64,000 nt of DNA. Origin: Saxidomus purpurata (lineage: Eukaryota; Mollusca; Bivalvia; Venerida; Veneridae). The notes under the pieces were generated by a model, which worked only from the letters and a program-made list of their open reading frames with translations, was not told where the DNA came from and did not search any database. The first letter of the stretch is position 1. Each line of letters starts with the position of its first letter. Both the position numbers and the translations under genes were made by a program. Location: positions 13,711,958-13,775,957 of the forward strand of contig JAFMSR010000017.1 in the NCBI GenBank assembly GCA_022818135.1, written 5' to 3'. Of the stretch, positions 1 to 11,664 are shown one piece after another.

Positions 1-83
1 TCCGGAGCTAAATAGTACTTTTAGTACTTTGATATAGTTCTATCTATGAAAAATGATGTCTATGAAATATAAGTTGATATTAC

Positions 84-1307
84 CTCGACTGCTGCCTCCC
101 GCATAAACATTCTAGATCTATCAGTCCAGATAGCGGGCACTGTGAGCACATATTTCACATCAGCTTCCGTCACAAAACCACTGGAGAAGAGGTCCGCAGA
201 TTTGAAGAGGTGGTCCTTTAAGTACCGAATTGCCATAGTGAATATAGAGACAGCTGGTAAAGGTACGCCATTAATATCATGAACCATCGTCTTTCTTGAT
301 AATTCCTATGTATACATGTAAAAAAAGAATAAGATTACACAATTGTTGACGTTTATTGGCTGTTGTGCTATGTGGGGACGTTTAACATTGCTATGACCTG
401 CATTGTTTATTTAGTAGCATATTTCAAATGTTAAAATCATTATGTTTGGTATGATTTACTCAGAAGTCACATATATAGGTTTTCATAAAAAATCATAAAA
501 AATAATACTGTCAAGGAATGCCATAATGACACATAGCTTCCTTGTCTATTTACTTATATATGTTTTATCCTCTAACTGAAATCTTTTACGAATGAAAGTC
601 ATTTCCATTACATTACCCACGAATTAGCCATCATTCTGCAACGTGTCAGGCATACGCTGTCACGTGTTGATGATTTCCCGCGTTATTGTGCAAAAACATC
701 TTAAATCTATGGAAGTTAAGGTGTCTGCCGCTCATCCCGGAGGTTGCGGCTTCGAGCCCCACTGAGGTCGCGACCGTACCTCCTCATATGACACTAGTAC
801 TGGTTTTTCCAGGTAGCGGACTCGTGAGTGACTCGATAAGCTACAAGCTTTCTTCACAATCGAGCTAAAATAAATTAGTATAAACTAAATCAAAATTCTA
901 TGGATTAACAGCATTAATATGACGTCATTTTCATTACATCTATCACGAATCAACCATTATTCTGCCACGTGTCAGGCATACGCTGTCACGTGTTGACAAC
1001 TTACCGCGTTATTGTGCAAAAGCATCTTAAATCTACGGAACAACAGCCAGCCATGATGTTTGTTTTCTACCGCTAGATTGAAATACTTGTTTTCTGCTTC
1101 GTAACCAAATGAATCAAACTGTTTACTCGGATTAAGCAGCACACACGTGGGAGTCTTCATAGAAACCAAGTCCCCAGTCCCGTCATCCCAACCCTGGTTC
1201 GTCTGAACAAGCGTTGGCCTATCGCGATATGAGAATGCATATCCACTGTAAGTTGTTCCGAAGTCAAACGCTGCCACTACCATATGAGGCCTGAAGGACG
1301 CTGCCAT
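84..1307 (-). CDS. HSPA12A/B-like Hsp70-family ATPase, 5' part (two exons, continues off the left edge)
   Basis: Two exons are visible. Exon A is 1311-1005: acceptor ttactttcag, ATG at 1307-1305, donor GCG|GTAAGT. It encodes 101 residues. Exon B is 290-84: acceptor after AAG, donor GAG|GTAATA. It encodes 69 residues. Both junctions are phase 0, giving 170 residues before the window ends. Exon A carries the actin/Hsp70-fold phosphate-1 loop DFGTTYSG at residues 15-22, then FGYEAENKY and a LFRRFKM segment. Exon B has VPLPAVSIFTMAIRYLKDHL and DVKYVLTVPAIWTDRSRMFM, which is the usual order in the HSPA12 branch. HSPA12 proteins are cytosolic, divergent Hsp70-like ATPases; the family is much expanded in bivalves. 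An acceptor just upstream of the ATG suggests a separate 5' UTR exon, not located. The missing C-terminal part means integrity cannot be judged. The family call is firm; the choice between 12A and 12B is not possible. Confidence 0.86.
586..713 (-). pseudogene. Duplicated copy of the 3' end and donor region of HSPA12-like exon A
   Basis: About 125 bases here match 918-1040, the end of exon A and the start of its intron. Shared landmarks are GTGTCAGGCATACGCTGTCA and TTATTGTGCAAAARCATCTT. In this copy the splice donor GGTAAGT is changed to GGGAAAT, so it could not act as the same exon end. It lies in the intron between exons A and B. Similarity appears to resume weakly after the SINE at 714-896 (TAACAGC against CAACAGC), so the SINE probably landed inside the duplicate. 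Seen directly by alignment by eye; no function is implied. Confidence 0.7.
714..896 (+). mobile_element. tRNA-derived SINE, 5'-truncated, with 8 bp target-site duplication
   Basis: The body matches the SINE family at 3471-3671: a box-B-like GGTTGCGGCTTCGAGCCCC, then CCTCATATGACACTAGTACT, CGATAAGCTACAAGCTTTC and the tail AAATTAGTATAAACTAAA. The box-A end is lost. TCTATGGA at 706-713 is repeated at 897-904, a clean target-site duplication. It sits in the first visible intron of the HSPA12-like gene. Confidence 0.85.
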
Positions 1308-1311
1308 CACT

Positions 1312-2844
1312 CTGAAAGTAAACAAAGTAAGTTTTAGTGTTGTAACGTATATAGGTACTCTCAGTTGAGCTATTATACACATACAAAAGTATAACGTACT
1401 CTTTTGTTTTCTTATAACAAATTTGAGTTACAATGCAATCTCTGGACGATTAATTTTGAATTACAGATACCTGGTCCTTTCAGATTAGTGCCTGACACGG
1501 GGACCCGCGTCGATAAGAACGCATCGTCATTAAAATACTATATATAAATGTATTGAGAGAGTTTCAAATAAGCCTGTAGCATTCTACTCGATCCCAAATG
1601 TCTATTATAAATGTGGCATATTGTATATACATGCAATGTATTGAATAAAATATTATTTAAACCAGAAATACTATGTCGCCATAACTCACGAAACAAGAGT
1701 ATCGGTAACACAGATGGATGTTCCTGTCTGAAAGCCCAACTGTTTCTTAGAATTCGTTTTCGCGAATATTTCTGTAGGGCTTTAGTGCGGTGGGTTTGTA
1801 ATATGTTAACAATTGTCAAGATCTCATACGCAAAACATCATTTATATTATGTATTTACGATGTAAAATGCTACTGTGCTAAAGTCTTGTTTTCAGCAGCG
1901 AAATTATGCTAAATTTTATGTCTTTATATCGTGTTTGTTAATACCCGATAATGTTAGTAAAGGACCCTATATATCGTCTTGAAATAATGGTAAAATTACA
2001 GCTATTATTGTGTATAAGTCTTGGTTCAATATTAATATAACAACTTTGTGACTTTTATATGACAATCATCATAGAATGTACATGTAGTTTACCCAAATTA
2101 TTCAAAATGTATCTGTTTTTCATTATGAAACACTACTTCCTATTTTTTCTACATAAACTACTAGTGTAAAAGATATACTACACAACCAACTGAAACACAT
2201 TTGATATCATATAGCCTAGGATAGTTAAAAACATGCACCCCACCCAATCAGTGAAATTGGGGATACCTTATCCACCTATATATACACATGTTAATATATA
2301 GGTCCGCGATCATATGATTCACAAATTATTCATATTTAGTCATCAATGTGTACTCTAGAAATAAAAATGCCTGTGAATTTTACTTAACATACATTATTAA
2401 CTACTCACCTAAATATAACTTCCTCACTCCCTCCTTATATATATATATTTAAGTATTTCTGTATCCAACATCTATCGTTCTAATATTCACGATATATTAG
2501 TCAGCGAAGTAATCTTCAATGATAACGTATTAGTCAATAAAGGCATGAGTCAGTGTGCTAGTTTATAACCCTTTTATACATGGGCGTAGACTGTGAGGAA
2601 ATATCGAAGGGGTGCATGTGTTCTCTACGTTGATGCTAAAACATTTTGTCTTGAAGGAGACTGATTCGTTACTTCTTGCAAGCTGATCTGCAATTTAAAT
2701 CCAGTTTCTATGATTATGTCATTCAATAAAGCAATGTTTATGAATGGATATCATTTACGTCGGGGCAATCTTCTCCATGGTATATTTACTTAATTGAGGC
2801 TATAATTTTGCATTTTTGGTGTTGCATGTAGTTGCATATGCATG
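1312..2844. other. Upstream/intergenic AT-rich sequence, no gene seen
   Basis: AT-rich sequence upstream of the HSPA12-like coding start. It should contain the promoter and a 5' UTR exon of that gene, but no convincing TATA element or first exon could be picked out. Short open frames at 1538-1865 overlap on both strands and show no family resemblance. Confidence 0.5.
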
Positions 2845-3027
2845 CAATAAACTCCGTTTTTAACGAACTCCGTTGAATCACTTAAATTTGTTCCTTATAT
2901 CCGGAGTTTGTTATATCAGTATAACATTTTCATATAAAATGAATAAGAATAAAAGATCGAGCCGAAAAAAAGGTCCTTATATCCGGATTTTCGCTATATC
3001 CGGAGTCGCTTTGTACGGAGTGTACTG
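2845..3027. mobile_element. Short MITE with degenerate CAGTAAACTCCG-type termini
   Basis: The left end reads CAATAAACTCCG and the right end CGGAGTGTACTG, which are inverted with respect to each other. Inside are repeats of TTCCTTATATCCGGAGTTTG and its variants. The same ends and inner motif occur in the larger element at 45302-46354. The length is 183 bases. Termini starting CAGT and a TA target are typical of pogo/Tigger-like elements; this copy is decayed and its flanks are not clean. Confidence 0.65.
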
Positions 3028-3470
3028 TTCATGCATCATTGATGTTTAATTTTAAAATGCAGTTTAGTATATTAGGTATCAAAATAATTCTAATGATTTG
3101 TAGACTCTTTTGAAAAAGAATTTTAAGTTTTGATGTTGCATATATATCTTTTGACGTTGCATATAATCGCATATATCATGGATGTTTCATTTTAAAATGC
3201 AGTATTATAACATATTTGGTATCAAAATGATTCTTATTATTTGTAATGTTGAAAAACAAAATTGAATTGATGTAATTTGAAATTTATTTGAATGTTTCTA
3301 TGATTTCTTTTATTTTTTTTATAAATATTTCTTAATTGTTGCAAAATCTCTGTCAGTAAGTACGATGTAATAATGACATTTCCCTGTTAATTTGTAAGTC
3401 TGATATAAGGTAGTAATAATCAGAAAGATTGTCACAAAATCCCTCAGATTCTTCCAGCAAGCTATATTCT

Positions 3471-3671
3471 TTTGCTGGGGGAGCGGTGGTGTAGAGGTCA
3501 AGGTGTCTGCCTCTCATCCCGGAGGTTGCGGGTTCGAGCCCCATCAGGGTCGCAACCGTACTTCCTCATATGACACCAGCACCGGTTCTACCAGGAAGCG
3601 GACTCGAGAGTGACTCGATAAGCTGCAAGCTTTCTTCACAATCGAGCTAAAATAAATTAGTATAAACTAAA
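3471..3671 (+). mobile_element. Full-length tRNA-derived SINE with 9 bp target-site duplication
   Basis: The best copy in the window. The tRNA-like head has an A-box-like GGTGGTGTAGAGGTC and a B-box GGTTCGAGCCC. A conserved middle follows (CCTCATATGACACCAG, GACTCGAGAGTGACTCGATA), and the end is AGCTAAAATAAATTAGTATA with no poly-A. CTATATTCT occurs on both sides (3462-3470 and 3672-3680). Confidence 0.9.
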
Positions 3672-4011
3672 CTATATTCTATTGATGGAAGTAAAATTGT
3701 GAATTATTCATTTTAATAATTTAAAATACAATTTAAAGTATATGATAATTTTTCCAATATTTTCTATTTTTCACTCTTAAAACTGATAGAACAACAATGA
3801 TTATGAAAATCTTTTATTCATAAACAGCTGTTAGTTTTGGCATTTTGTCAGGTATTTTTAGCATGTTTTATATTATGCTGTATGTTGTACATGGAAAAAA
3901 CCTAAATAAAATAAAATATTATGTATTAGCATTCTTGTTTATTAACACAGTCATTGTATTCTACTAAGTATATAATAAGTTACATAGTAAAAAGCTGTAA
4001 TATAGGAACAC

Positions 4012-6132
4012 TATGGAAGCCTTGGAGGGCCACTTTTGAGTTTCGACTTACGGATGTTTTTTTTTTTACTTTTGACTTATGACTTTCGACTTTTAACTTA
4101 TGACAGATACAGAGTTGGCAAAGTTTCCAAAGAGTCATAATGGTGTAAAATTGTGTTTCTTCAATGCAGATGTAGAAACAATAAGTAAAATTATGTCTGT
4201 GCGTAGTATTGCAAACTTGTTTGTGTAAATAAATTATCTAAGTTACTTTTGTCTTTGTCATTTATTTTAGTATCAATGAGCAGTTACGGGTCGCCAGGAG
4301 GCGACCTTGGGAGCCTCCGCAGTGAGCGGCGACGCAGGTTTCCTCATTCTTTTAGCGGGGGAGGGAGGGAGGAGTGTGGGGGCTTGCCCTCCAGGCGTAA
4401 AGCCAACTATCAAGGAACTAAAAAAAATAATAAAATTTTGAAATTTTTTTGTTGCTATGGTAACATTTAATTTTTTTTATGTTTTTATGTATCTATAGGT
4501 TAATATCACAACGTATACCGAAGGAAATTAAAGTGCTGTAATATGTATAAGCATATTGTTATATTGATGGGTCCTCGGTAGCAGGTTCCTAGTATTACCG
4601 AACCTGCCGTGAGGACCGTGTATAGGGTTAGGGTTAGGGTTTATTTTATCATAAGTCATAAGTAATAAGTCAAAGTCAATGTCAAGTCAAAGTCAAAAGT
4701 CATAAGTCATAAGTCATAAGTCATAAGTCATAAGTCAAAAGTCATAAGTAATAAGTAATAAGTTAAAAGTAATAAGTTAAAAGTCAAAAGTCAAAACAAA
4801 AAGCCTGTTAAAACATGTTTTATTTTGTTACTACATTGTATTGATAGAAATGATATATTTTTTATATATTTTTTATATATATATAATTGATTTTATTAAA
4901 ATCTTTTAAATAAAAATTGTATTTTATTGAGTGTGGTCGTGTTTAACGGTTCTTATAAAAATGCCAAAGAGGCAATACACAGAGGATAATTGTTGGTTTC
5001 GGTGTAAGATCACGTTATAATTTCACCGAGTGGGCACCAAAAGTGATATTTTCACGAGTGGCGCAGCCACGAGTGAAAATAACAACTTTTGGTGTTCACG
5101 AGTGAAATTAACGTGATATTACACCGATGCCAACAATTTTTCTGTTTATTTTATGGTTAAAACTCTACTTTTATTGAGTTTGTTTCTATAAAATATCGAA
5201 AATCGCGGGAAACGTCATCAGAAAACATAGCGCAAATGACGTCATTTAAACGACGTCATCGTCGCATGGTTTCCAGCATTAATTACGCTCGGTATACTTT
5301 TTGACGTAAATCCGGGTTTATGATTGCAAAAACAGTGAAAAATAAAAATGGTAATCCACTGTTTCAAAACTGTAGATTATCACTTTTATTTCACTGAGAA
5401 AACTCTATAATTCACTGGAAAACATAAAATAAAGCAGTTTATTTAATGTTTTCGAGTGAATCATAGAAATTTCTCAGTGAAATAAAAGTGATAATCCACA
5501 GTTTTGAAACAGTGGATTACCATTTTTATTTTTCACTGTTTTTGCAATCTTTAACCCGGATTTACGTCAAAAAGTATACAGAGCGTAATTAATGCTGGAA
5601 ACCATGCGACCGATGACATCGTTAAAATGACGTCATTTGCGCTACGTTTTTTGATGACGTTTCCCGCGATTTTCGTTATTTTATAGAAACAAACTCAATA
5701 AAAGTAGAGTTTTAACCATAAAATAAACAGAAAAATTGTTGGTATCGGTGTAATATCACGTTAATTTCACTCGTGAACACCAAAAGTTGTTATTTTCACT
5801 CGTGGCTGCGCCACTCGTGAAAATATCACTTTTGGTGCCCACTCGGTGAAATTATAACGTGATCTTACACCGAAACCAACAATTATCCTCTATGCTTTTG
5901 GAAATGATCGCAGCGAAGCGAAAAAGCGACGTTATATTAACTTATATACCTCGTAGGAGGTATTATAAGAGAAAGAATGATTACAAGAAGAGAAACTATT
6001 ATCGAAGACAACGCGATTCATATGTCAAAAGTAATTAGTCATAAGTCAAAAGTCAAAAGTCGAAAGTCATAACTTAAAAGTCAAAAACACCCGTAAGTCG
6101 AAACTCAAAAGTGGCCCTCCAAGGCTTCCATA
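4012..6132. mobile_element. 2.1 kb TIR element with 6 bp TSD, AAGTCAT-type repeats and an inner palindrome
   Basis: The ends are long inverted repeats: TATGGAAGCCTTGGAGGGCC at 4012 and its complement ending at 6132. The match continues through TTTTGAGTTTCGACTTACGG. GAACAC flanks both sides (4006-4011, 6133-6138). Subterminal zones hold variable repeats of AAGTCAT/AAGTCAA (4655-4795 and 6020-6085). A GC-rich block lies at 4285-4405, and a short (TTAGGG)-like run at about 4625-4643. No transposase is visible, so it is non-autonomous and of foldback-like build. The 911-base palindrome at 4981-5891 sits inside. Confidence 0.85.
4981..5891. repeat. 0.9 kb near-perfect palindrome (foldback/MITE dimer)
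   Basis: AGAGGATAATTGTTGGTTTC at 4981 is mirrored by its complement ending at 5891. The arms match almost throughout and turn at about 5436. Each arm carries its own smaller inverted repeat around ACGAGTGGCGCAGCCACGAG, where the sequence CACTCGTGAAAATATCACTT recurs in both orientations. This looks like two head-to-head copies of a hairpin MITE. No coding potential is seen. Confidence 0.9.
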
Positions 6133-6138
6133 GAACAC

Positions 6139-7504
6139 CCATGGTCTGAGCGAGTTTCCCAGTAAAACAAACTTACATGTAATTTGTATTAATTTTACTA
6201 TTTACGAATTTTGAATGGACTGAAAAAACAAAGGTATTTCTTAAATTAAATATTTTATATTTTGATATTTTACGTTGACGTACTTTGTCCATAGTTAGAC
6301 ATCTATTTTTTCCAGGTATGTTCTTCAAAATTCACATAGGGTAACGTACACATTCAACTTCAAATGTACGTCATAACATAGTCCTTAATTAGTCTAATGA
6401 TGGAGCAAAAATGTAAAACTGTAATGTCGATACTGCTTGCGAAAAGCAATTTCGAAATAATAGCTCGAATGTATGAAAAACATAAAAAAAATTAGGACAT
6501 GAAGTTGACGTTATGTTTAACATTAGACAAACACTGCTGCTTAATGATAGGACTTCTTTATTGTACGACAGAGGGGGAAATGTTCCATAATATAATTATG
6601 TCAATATCTTGATGTGGTGTTGGTTATTTTCATAGTGGTCGGAACTCATGCACAGCTATGTATATTACCTGATATAGTTTTGAATGAGTATATCGTAATT
6701 AATATATGCGTAGGTTGATGACAGTATCTTTTATCTTTAATATTTAACAAACCCCGCAGCGATTACTTCCCTTGCATTATACAGTAATTTGTTAAATATT
6801 CAAAAAGTACAAAATTGAATATCAGCGTAAGCTTTTCGTACTGCCTTTACAGTAAGGTTGATTTTATACAAGAGGTCAAATACAAAAACAAAATACTTTT
6901 AATACAATTGTTTACATGCCGTAACGTGACATTTCCCATCATCACGTGGTATCTTGTGGAACTTAATTGGGAGTGATTTGAAAGCAGTGCTCACCCAATC
7001 AATTTGACATAATTATCAAGCCCTATCCACCACACACACGAGAGAGGTAGGCAGTTTACAGAGACAGAAGGATACACCGTTTCAAAAATACATTTTTTTT
7101 TGTTGTTAATATAATCCTCATACATTCATCTGGTATCGTCCATTGTCACACACCATGCCACACATAACTGACCTTGCATCGTGAGAGGTCCTCTTAGTTA
7201 GTCTTAATCAACATGTTAATCAGTACAAACTCGATAAACGCATGGCTCAATGTAACCTTGTCGACAATGTAATCTTGTCTGAAAACAATAATGTTTGGTA
7301 AGAGTTGACGTACCAGTTTTGGATATTACATATTTGTGGCTAATTAAAAAAGACTATCATATGTATAAGCAGTATGTTAGCATACGGTAATATTAATTTT
7401 CTGTATCGAATATCAATTACTTTATATGTTTGTGTTTTTATTAAATTTCTAGATTTAGCTCATGCTCTACAAAGAGCATGTAAAACTTTCATGACTTTGC
7501 TTTT
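6139..7504. other. Intergenic AT-rich sequence, nothing recognised
   Basis: No gene, RNA or clear repeat was found between the element ending at 6132 and the one starting at 7505. Confidence 0.5.
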
Positions 7505-8660
7505 CGAGGGCTCAACGCGAAACTAGCCTATGCGCATTTTTTAAAAATGTTCAGGAGAAGGAAAAAACATTCCAAAACAATAAATATATTGTTTGTATAA
7601 GTATGATTAAGATATGATGTGTGTTTTTGTGATACCGAAACATGATCACTTTGATTTTTACAATCAGGTCAATTGAAAAGAAGTTTTTGCAAAGAAAGTC
7701 ACATAGAATACTTTCACACTGAATTCTGATAAAAATGACATTTTGGTTAAATGCGAAACTATTCTATATGATTTTCAAACCATCATTTATAAATGCATTG
7801 GCGTCAGTTTTAACAACTTACGAACCTAAAGGAGTATGTAATTGATCTTTTAATAAAAACTGCAAATAGCATAGTTTCGCGCTAAAATTTCCACTAAAGT
7901 TGTCTGTTCACATAATGCGAAACTATTCTATATGACTGTCAAACTTTGAGTTTTGCATTTATTTCGAGTCATTTCTTTGTTTTATGGTCATAATATAAAT
8001 TCAAGCTAAAATTGTTTATAACATTGTGAAATTCAGCACCAGTTAATGACAAAAAACAAAACTAATAAGAATTCAGACAAGCAAAATTTTTCAAAAAGTT
8101 TGACCCTTCAAACTGCAAGGCAACATGTAATGGCAATAATTGAAGGTTGTTGACATGACGTCCCTTTATGTTATTGCTTGGTGTCTAAATTTCACACATA
8201 AACCAATGTACTAGTAGTACATGACGGATTGTACAAAACTCTGATCTGTTGAAATGGCACCCCATGATGTTAAATAATAATTACATCATGGTATCCAGAA
8301 TGCAAAAAAAGTAAAAGTAATGTTATGTAACTACCCAGTTAAACCTATTTGCAGTGCCTTTTACACTTAATGGTTTAATTCGTAAAAATCCACAGCAACT
8401 AGTCTGTACTTTGAATTGTTTCAAACAATTGTATGGTGCACTTCTTCTCACTTCTTTAATCTTTACAACTTTACTTTCACGCATTTTCGTTCAGTTAAAG
8501 TATACAACAATGGCTAACACTTGTTACATGTTTATTAATGAAATGAAATTTAATTGAACGTTATATATTAAATCATAATATGAAAGTAATAAGTAAATGT
8601 TGAAAATTCTTATCAATCACTGTAACAAATAATTAATGTGTCCCAGTATTATGTTGTTGA

Positions 8661-8760
8661 ATAAAATACAGTCAGGAGTTTGGATGCACAGTAATTAAAT
8701 CACGAGTGCGTAGCACAAATGGTTTAATTTTTGCATTCGGACGACTGACTGTGTTTTAAT
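8661..8760. repeat. ~100 bp imperfect hairpin repeat
   Basis: The left arm contains ATAAAATACAGTCAGGAGTT and the right arm ACGACTGACTGTGTTTTAAT. They pair imperfectly around CACGAGTGCGTAG. Probably a small MITE nested in the 3.7 kb element. Confidence 0.5.
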
Positions 8761-9249
8761 CAATGATAAAATATTAGTACATATTCATTATTTCGATTCT
8801 TACACTTCATTTTCTTTGAAAACTATCCTAGGTTATATTCAACTCATAGCAGTACATCATTGAAACTTTAAAACTTCAAATGCGATTGGACGCACTTGTT
8901 TACATAGTTACGTCTTGTCATTACATCATTTTGCAGAATGATGTCCTTGGAGAAAGTTGCTGTATTTTATCGTAAAATAAAATACAACCTTTTCCCCTAC
9001 ACATGTATGTTTGCATAGGAAACACAGCCATGCATGTTACAATGAAGGAGTAAGCCTGATGGATGAGAACTGATAAATAATGTTTAATTCTGCAGATGAA
9101 TACTATAATTCCAATCTGAGTCAGTATCAAAATGATCATGTTAGAAAGTCATTTTAGTTGTGCACAGTTCATTATTACTAGAAATGACTGCTCTAATTTT
9201 ATAGTATAATTGCAGAATTAATTTTCCTACTATTCATGTAATTTTAGAG

Positions 9250-9525
9250 TTTTGTTTGTTTTGGGTTAAACGCCAGTTTTCAACAGTATTTCAGCTATTT
9301 GCTGGCAGACAGTTTACATTACCTAAGGCCCTGGGAAGGACTAGTACTAGACAACCATCCTCTGTAAAGAAATATCACCTCTCTCTCATAAAGAGAAATG
9401 GTCCATAGCTGGGCTTGTACCCCTATGATCCTTTTTCGGTGAGAGGTCACAGTGATTTCAAGTCAGCAACTATAATCACTCAACCATAGAGGTGGTCTAT
9501 GTATATGTTTATGACATTTTCCTTT
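9250..9525. repeat. Interspersed repeat-like block (GGGTTAAACGCC...)
   Basis: The opening motif TTTTGGGTTAAACGCCAGTT followed by CAACAGTATTTCAG resembles a dispersed repeat I associate with mollusc genomes. There is only one copy here, so family membership is from memory and not proven by this sequence. Confidence 0.4.
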
Positions 9526-10540
9526 TGGGGCCCTGTCAGTTACAGCTTGCGTGCATCCATCTGACATATTTTTCATATGTTCTTCCTAACCCTTATAGCT
9601 GTCCATTTTTCTCCCTGCCCATATTACCAATTGTCTAACTTTCTGATCAATCTTATATCCTATCACTGGGCCATCTCACCTCTCTTTTCCCAACCAATCT
9701 TTCTGACCCATATTGCCTCCTCCCTTGTCCTATCACTTACTATATGAGTGTAGAACTATCTGACCCTTCTTGCCTTCTTTTCCCTTCCAAACTTTTACTT
9801 TTTGAGTTTATATGTCTGACGTATCTTACATCTATATTTTGCATTAATATTTTTTTATTGTATGAAGTACTCTTTAGCGCTACTTCTAGAGTTCTAATAA
9901 CACTTGGATGAAAGTTTCTAAGGAAATATAAAGACAAAATATTTATCCATTACAAAATCATTTGGAAATTGAGGTATACACTGGTATATATACCAGTATT
10001 CCAACCAGAGCTTAGTCTACTGCTGGCTTAGATGACAAAATTAACATGAAAATTTTTAATTTGCTTGCAAAAGATATAATAGGGCATTCCGTTTGCTGCA
10101 TGGTAAAATTGCTCAAAGAAAGATGGGTCAGTTCTAGCCGTGTTCCCAAAATTCTCAGCTTCCATAATACACATATTACTTAATTGATGTTATAGTGATG
10201 ATACACAAGATGGAAAGAACATAGATGTTTATAAGGAGACATATTTACCAGTAATATGAATTGTAAGAAAGCAAACCACCAGCTATTAGTTAATTCAGGC
10301 AAATACAGAAATTTAAGTGTATTTTTTTCTTAAATGCAGTAATAGACATTTTTTCTATCTTTATGCACTTATGATTATTAGAAGATTAGGTTTAATGCAG
10401 TACATCCCATGATGTCATGTCTTACTGAATCTCACTTTTAAATTAGTAGTTTATTCCTTATGCAGTAGCAGGAGAGTTTCTGGCTAAACGGATTTGACTT
10501 CTTGGGGTACGAACTTCATAGGGCCTTGACATTTATGACT

Positions 10541-10651
10541 TTCATTACTGGGCACACCTACACCCCACTAATTGCTTTTCATTACTGAGCACACCTATAC
10601 CCCACTAATTGCTTTTCATTATCGGGTACACCTAAACCCCTCTATTTGCTT
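10541..10651. repeat. Three tandem copies of a 37 bp unit
   Basis: Units begin TTCATTACTGGGCACACCTA at 10541, 10578 and 10615, with a few substitutions between them. The array lies inside the 3.7 kb transposon. Confidence 0.85.
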
Positions 10652-11604
10652 TAGTAAAAAAGTATCAATTAATATATTAAAATTAAGTATCTTCAATAAA
10701 TGATATCATAGAATGTAAAAATTAGAAGAACAGAAGTAATTAGATTGGCACATAGACTAGTTTCACATTAAACGCTCAACTCAAGTTTCAGTGCGAAACT
10801 ATCCTATATGAAAAGAACCAAGGATTACAAGTTCTTTTCTGAATATTTTTAAGCAGTTTATTATTGATGATGTACCTTTCCCTTAGTTTAAGCATAACAT
10901 TGAAGTATATTCACAAAATTGAATAGTTTTATTATTCATATAGACTATATTAGCATCTGTTTGACTCAATTTTTAATGTGAAACTAGTCTATGTGCAACA
11001 GTGCACATAGACTAGTTTCGCATGAACAAAAGTTGGCAAGTGTCTGATAGAATATAAGGACAAATTAGTTCTTTTCCTTTTATTAACTTCAGTACAAGGA
11101 AGATTTTCACACAGTATGTGGGTACTGACTTGATATTTCAGAATATAGAAAAAAAGTACTTTTGAAAAAAATGTTAGATAGGCTAGTTTCGCGTTGAGCC
11201 CTCGTTTTGTATTCCAGGGATTTGATCAATGCGTTTCCATTCATATCCCTTTATACCCTTATAAATAGACATACTGCGTATTTTCTTGCCAACTTCCAAC
11301 TTCCTTGCAAACCTGAAATTGTTCACATTAATAATGTAGATTTTTCTTACTTATCAGTCTGAAGGCAAGAGGTGAACGGTTGTACCAAAAATACAACCCT
11401 TTCTTTCAATTGCTACATATATGCAGACGAGCGCGTTACCGCTATACCATGCATCAGCTATAACAGCGTACCGGTTAAACAGCTTATAATTTCATATTAC
11501 AACACTTTTACTTTTTGTTGCTTGCACACTTATATTCTCGTGAGGTATCATTAAGTATTCTCTGAGACATTTTCATAGAGTTCAGAGAAGCACAGTAAAA
11601 TTAT

Positions 11605-11664
11605 GCTGCGTGGATTTCAATCCGCGATCTTTGGGTAAAGATACCGACATTTTACCCTCGCAGC
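11605..11664 (-). pseudogene. tRNA-like remnant (60 nt)
   Basis: On the minus strand GCTGCG at the 5' end pairs with CGCAGC at the 3' end like an acceptor stem. Inner segments resemble a D arm, an anticodon arm and a T arm. It is about 12 nt too short, and the T loop (GGATTGAAATCC) does not match GGTTCRANYCC. A decayed tRNA or tRNA-derived SINE head is likely; it is not a working tRNA gene. Confidence 0.35.

Larger units (their letters stand above)
7505..11204. mobile_element. 3.7 kb non-autonomous DNA transposon with TIRs and subterminal repeats
   Basis: CGAGGGCTCAACGCGAAACT at 7505 is the inverted copy of AGTTTCGCGTTGAGCCCTCG ending at 11204. TTTT lies on both sides, a possible but weak 4 bp TSD. 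A motif GCGAAACTANYCTATATGA recurs near both ends: at about 7749, 7917 and, inverted, 7873 on the left, and 10745, 10793, 10978 and 11000-11024 on the right. Clustered subterminal copies like these usually serve as transposase-binding sites. No transposase frame is seen in 3.7 kb. The interior holds other repeats (8661-8760, 9250-9525, 10541-10651). The superfamily is not assigned. Confidence 0.75.

Noticed and set aside
3319..3544. Minus-strand frame beginning MGLEPATSGM
   Set aside because: A translation of the SINE head; such peptides are a known artefact of tRNA-derived SINEs.
4249..4470. GC-rich 73-codon frame
   Set aside because: It lies inside the TIR element, has no domain, and the GC-rich part is a repeat block.
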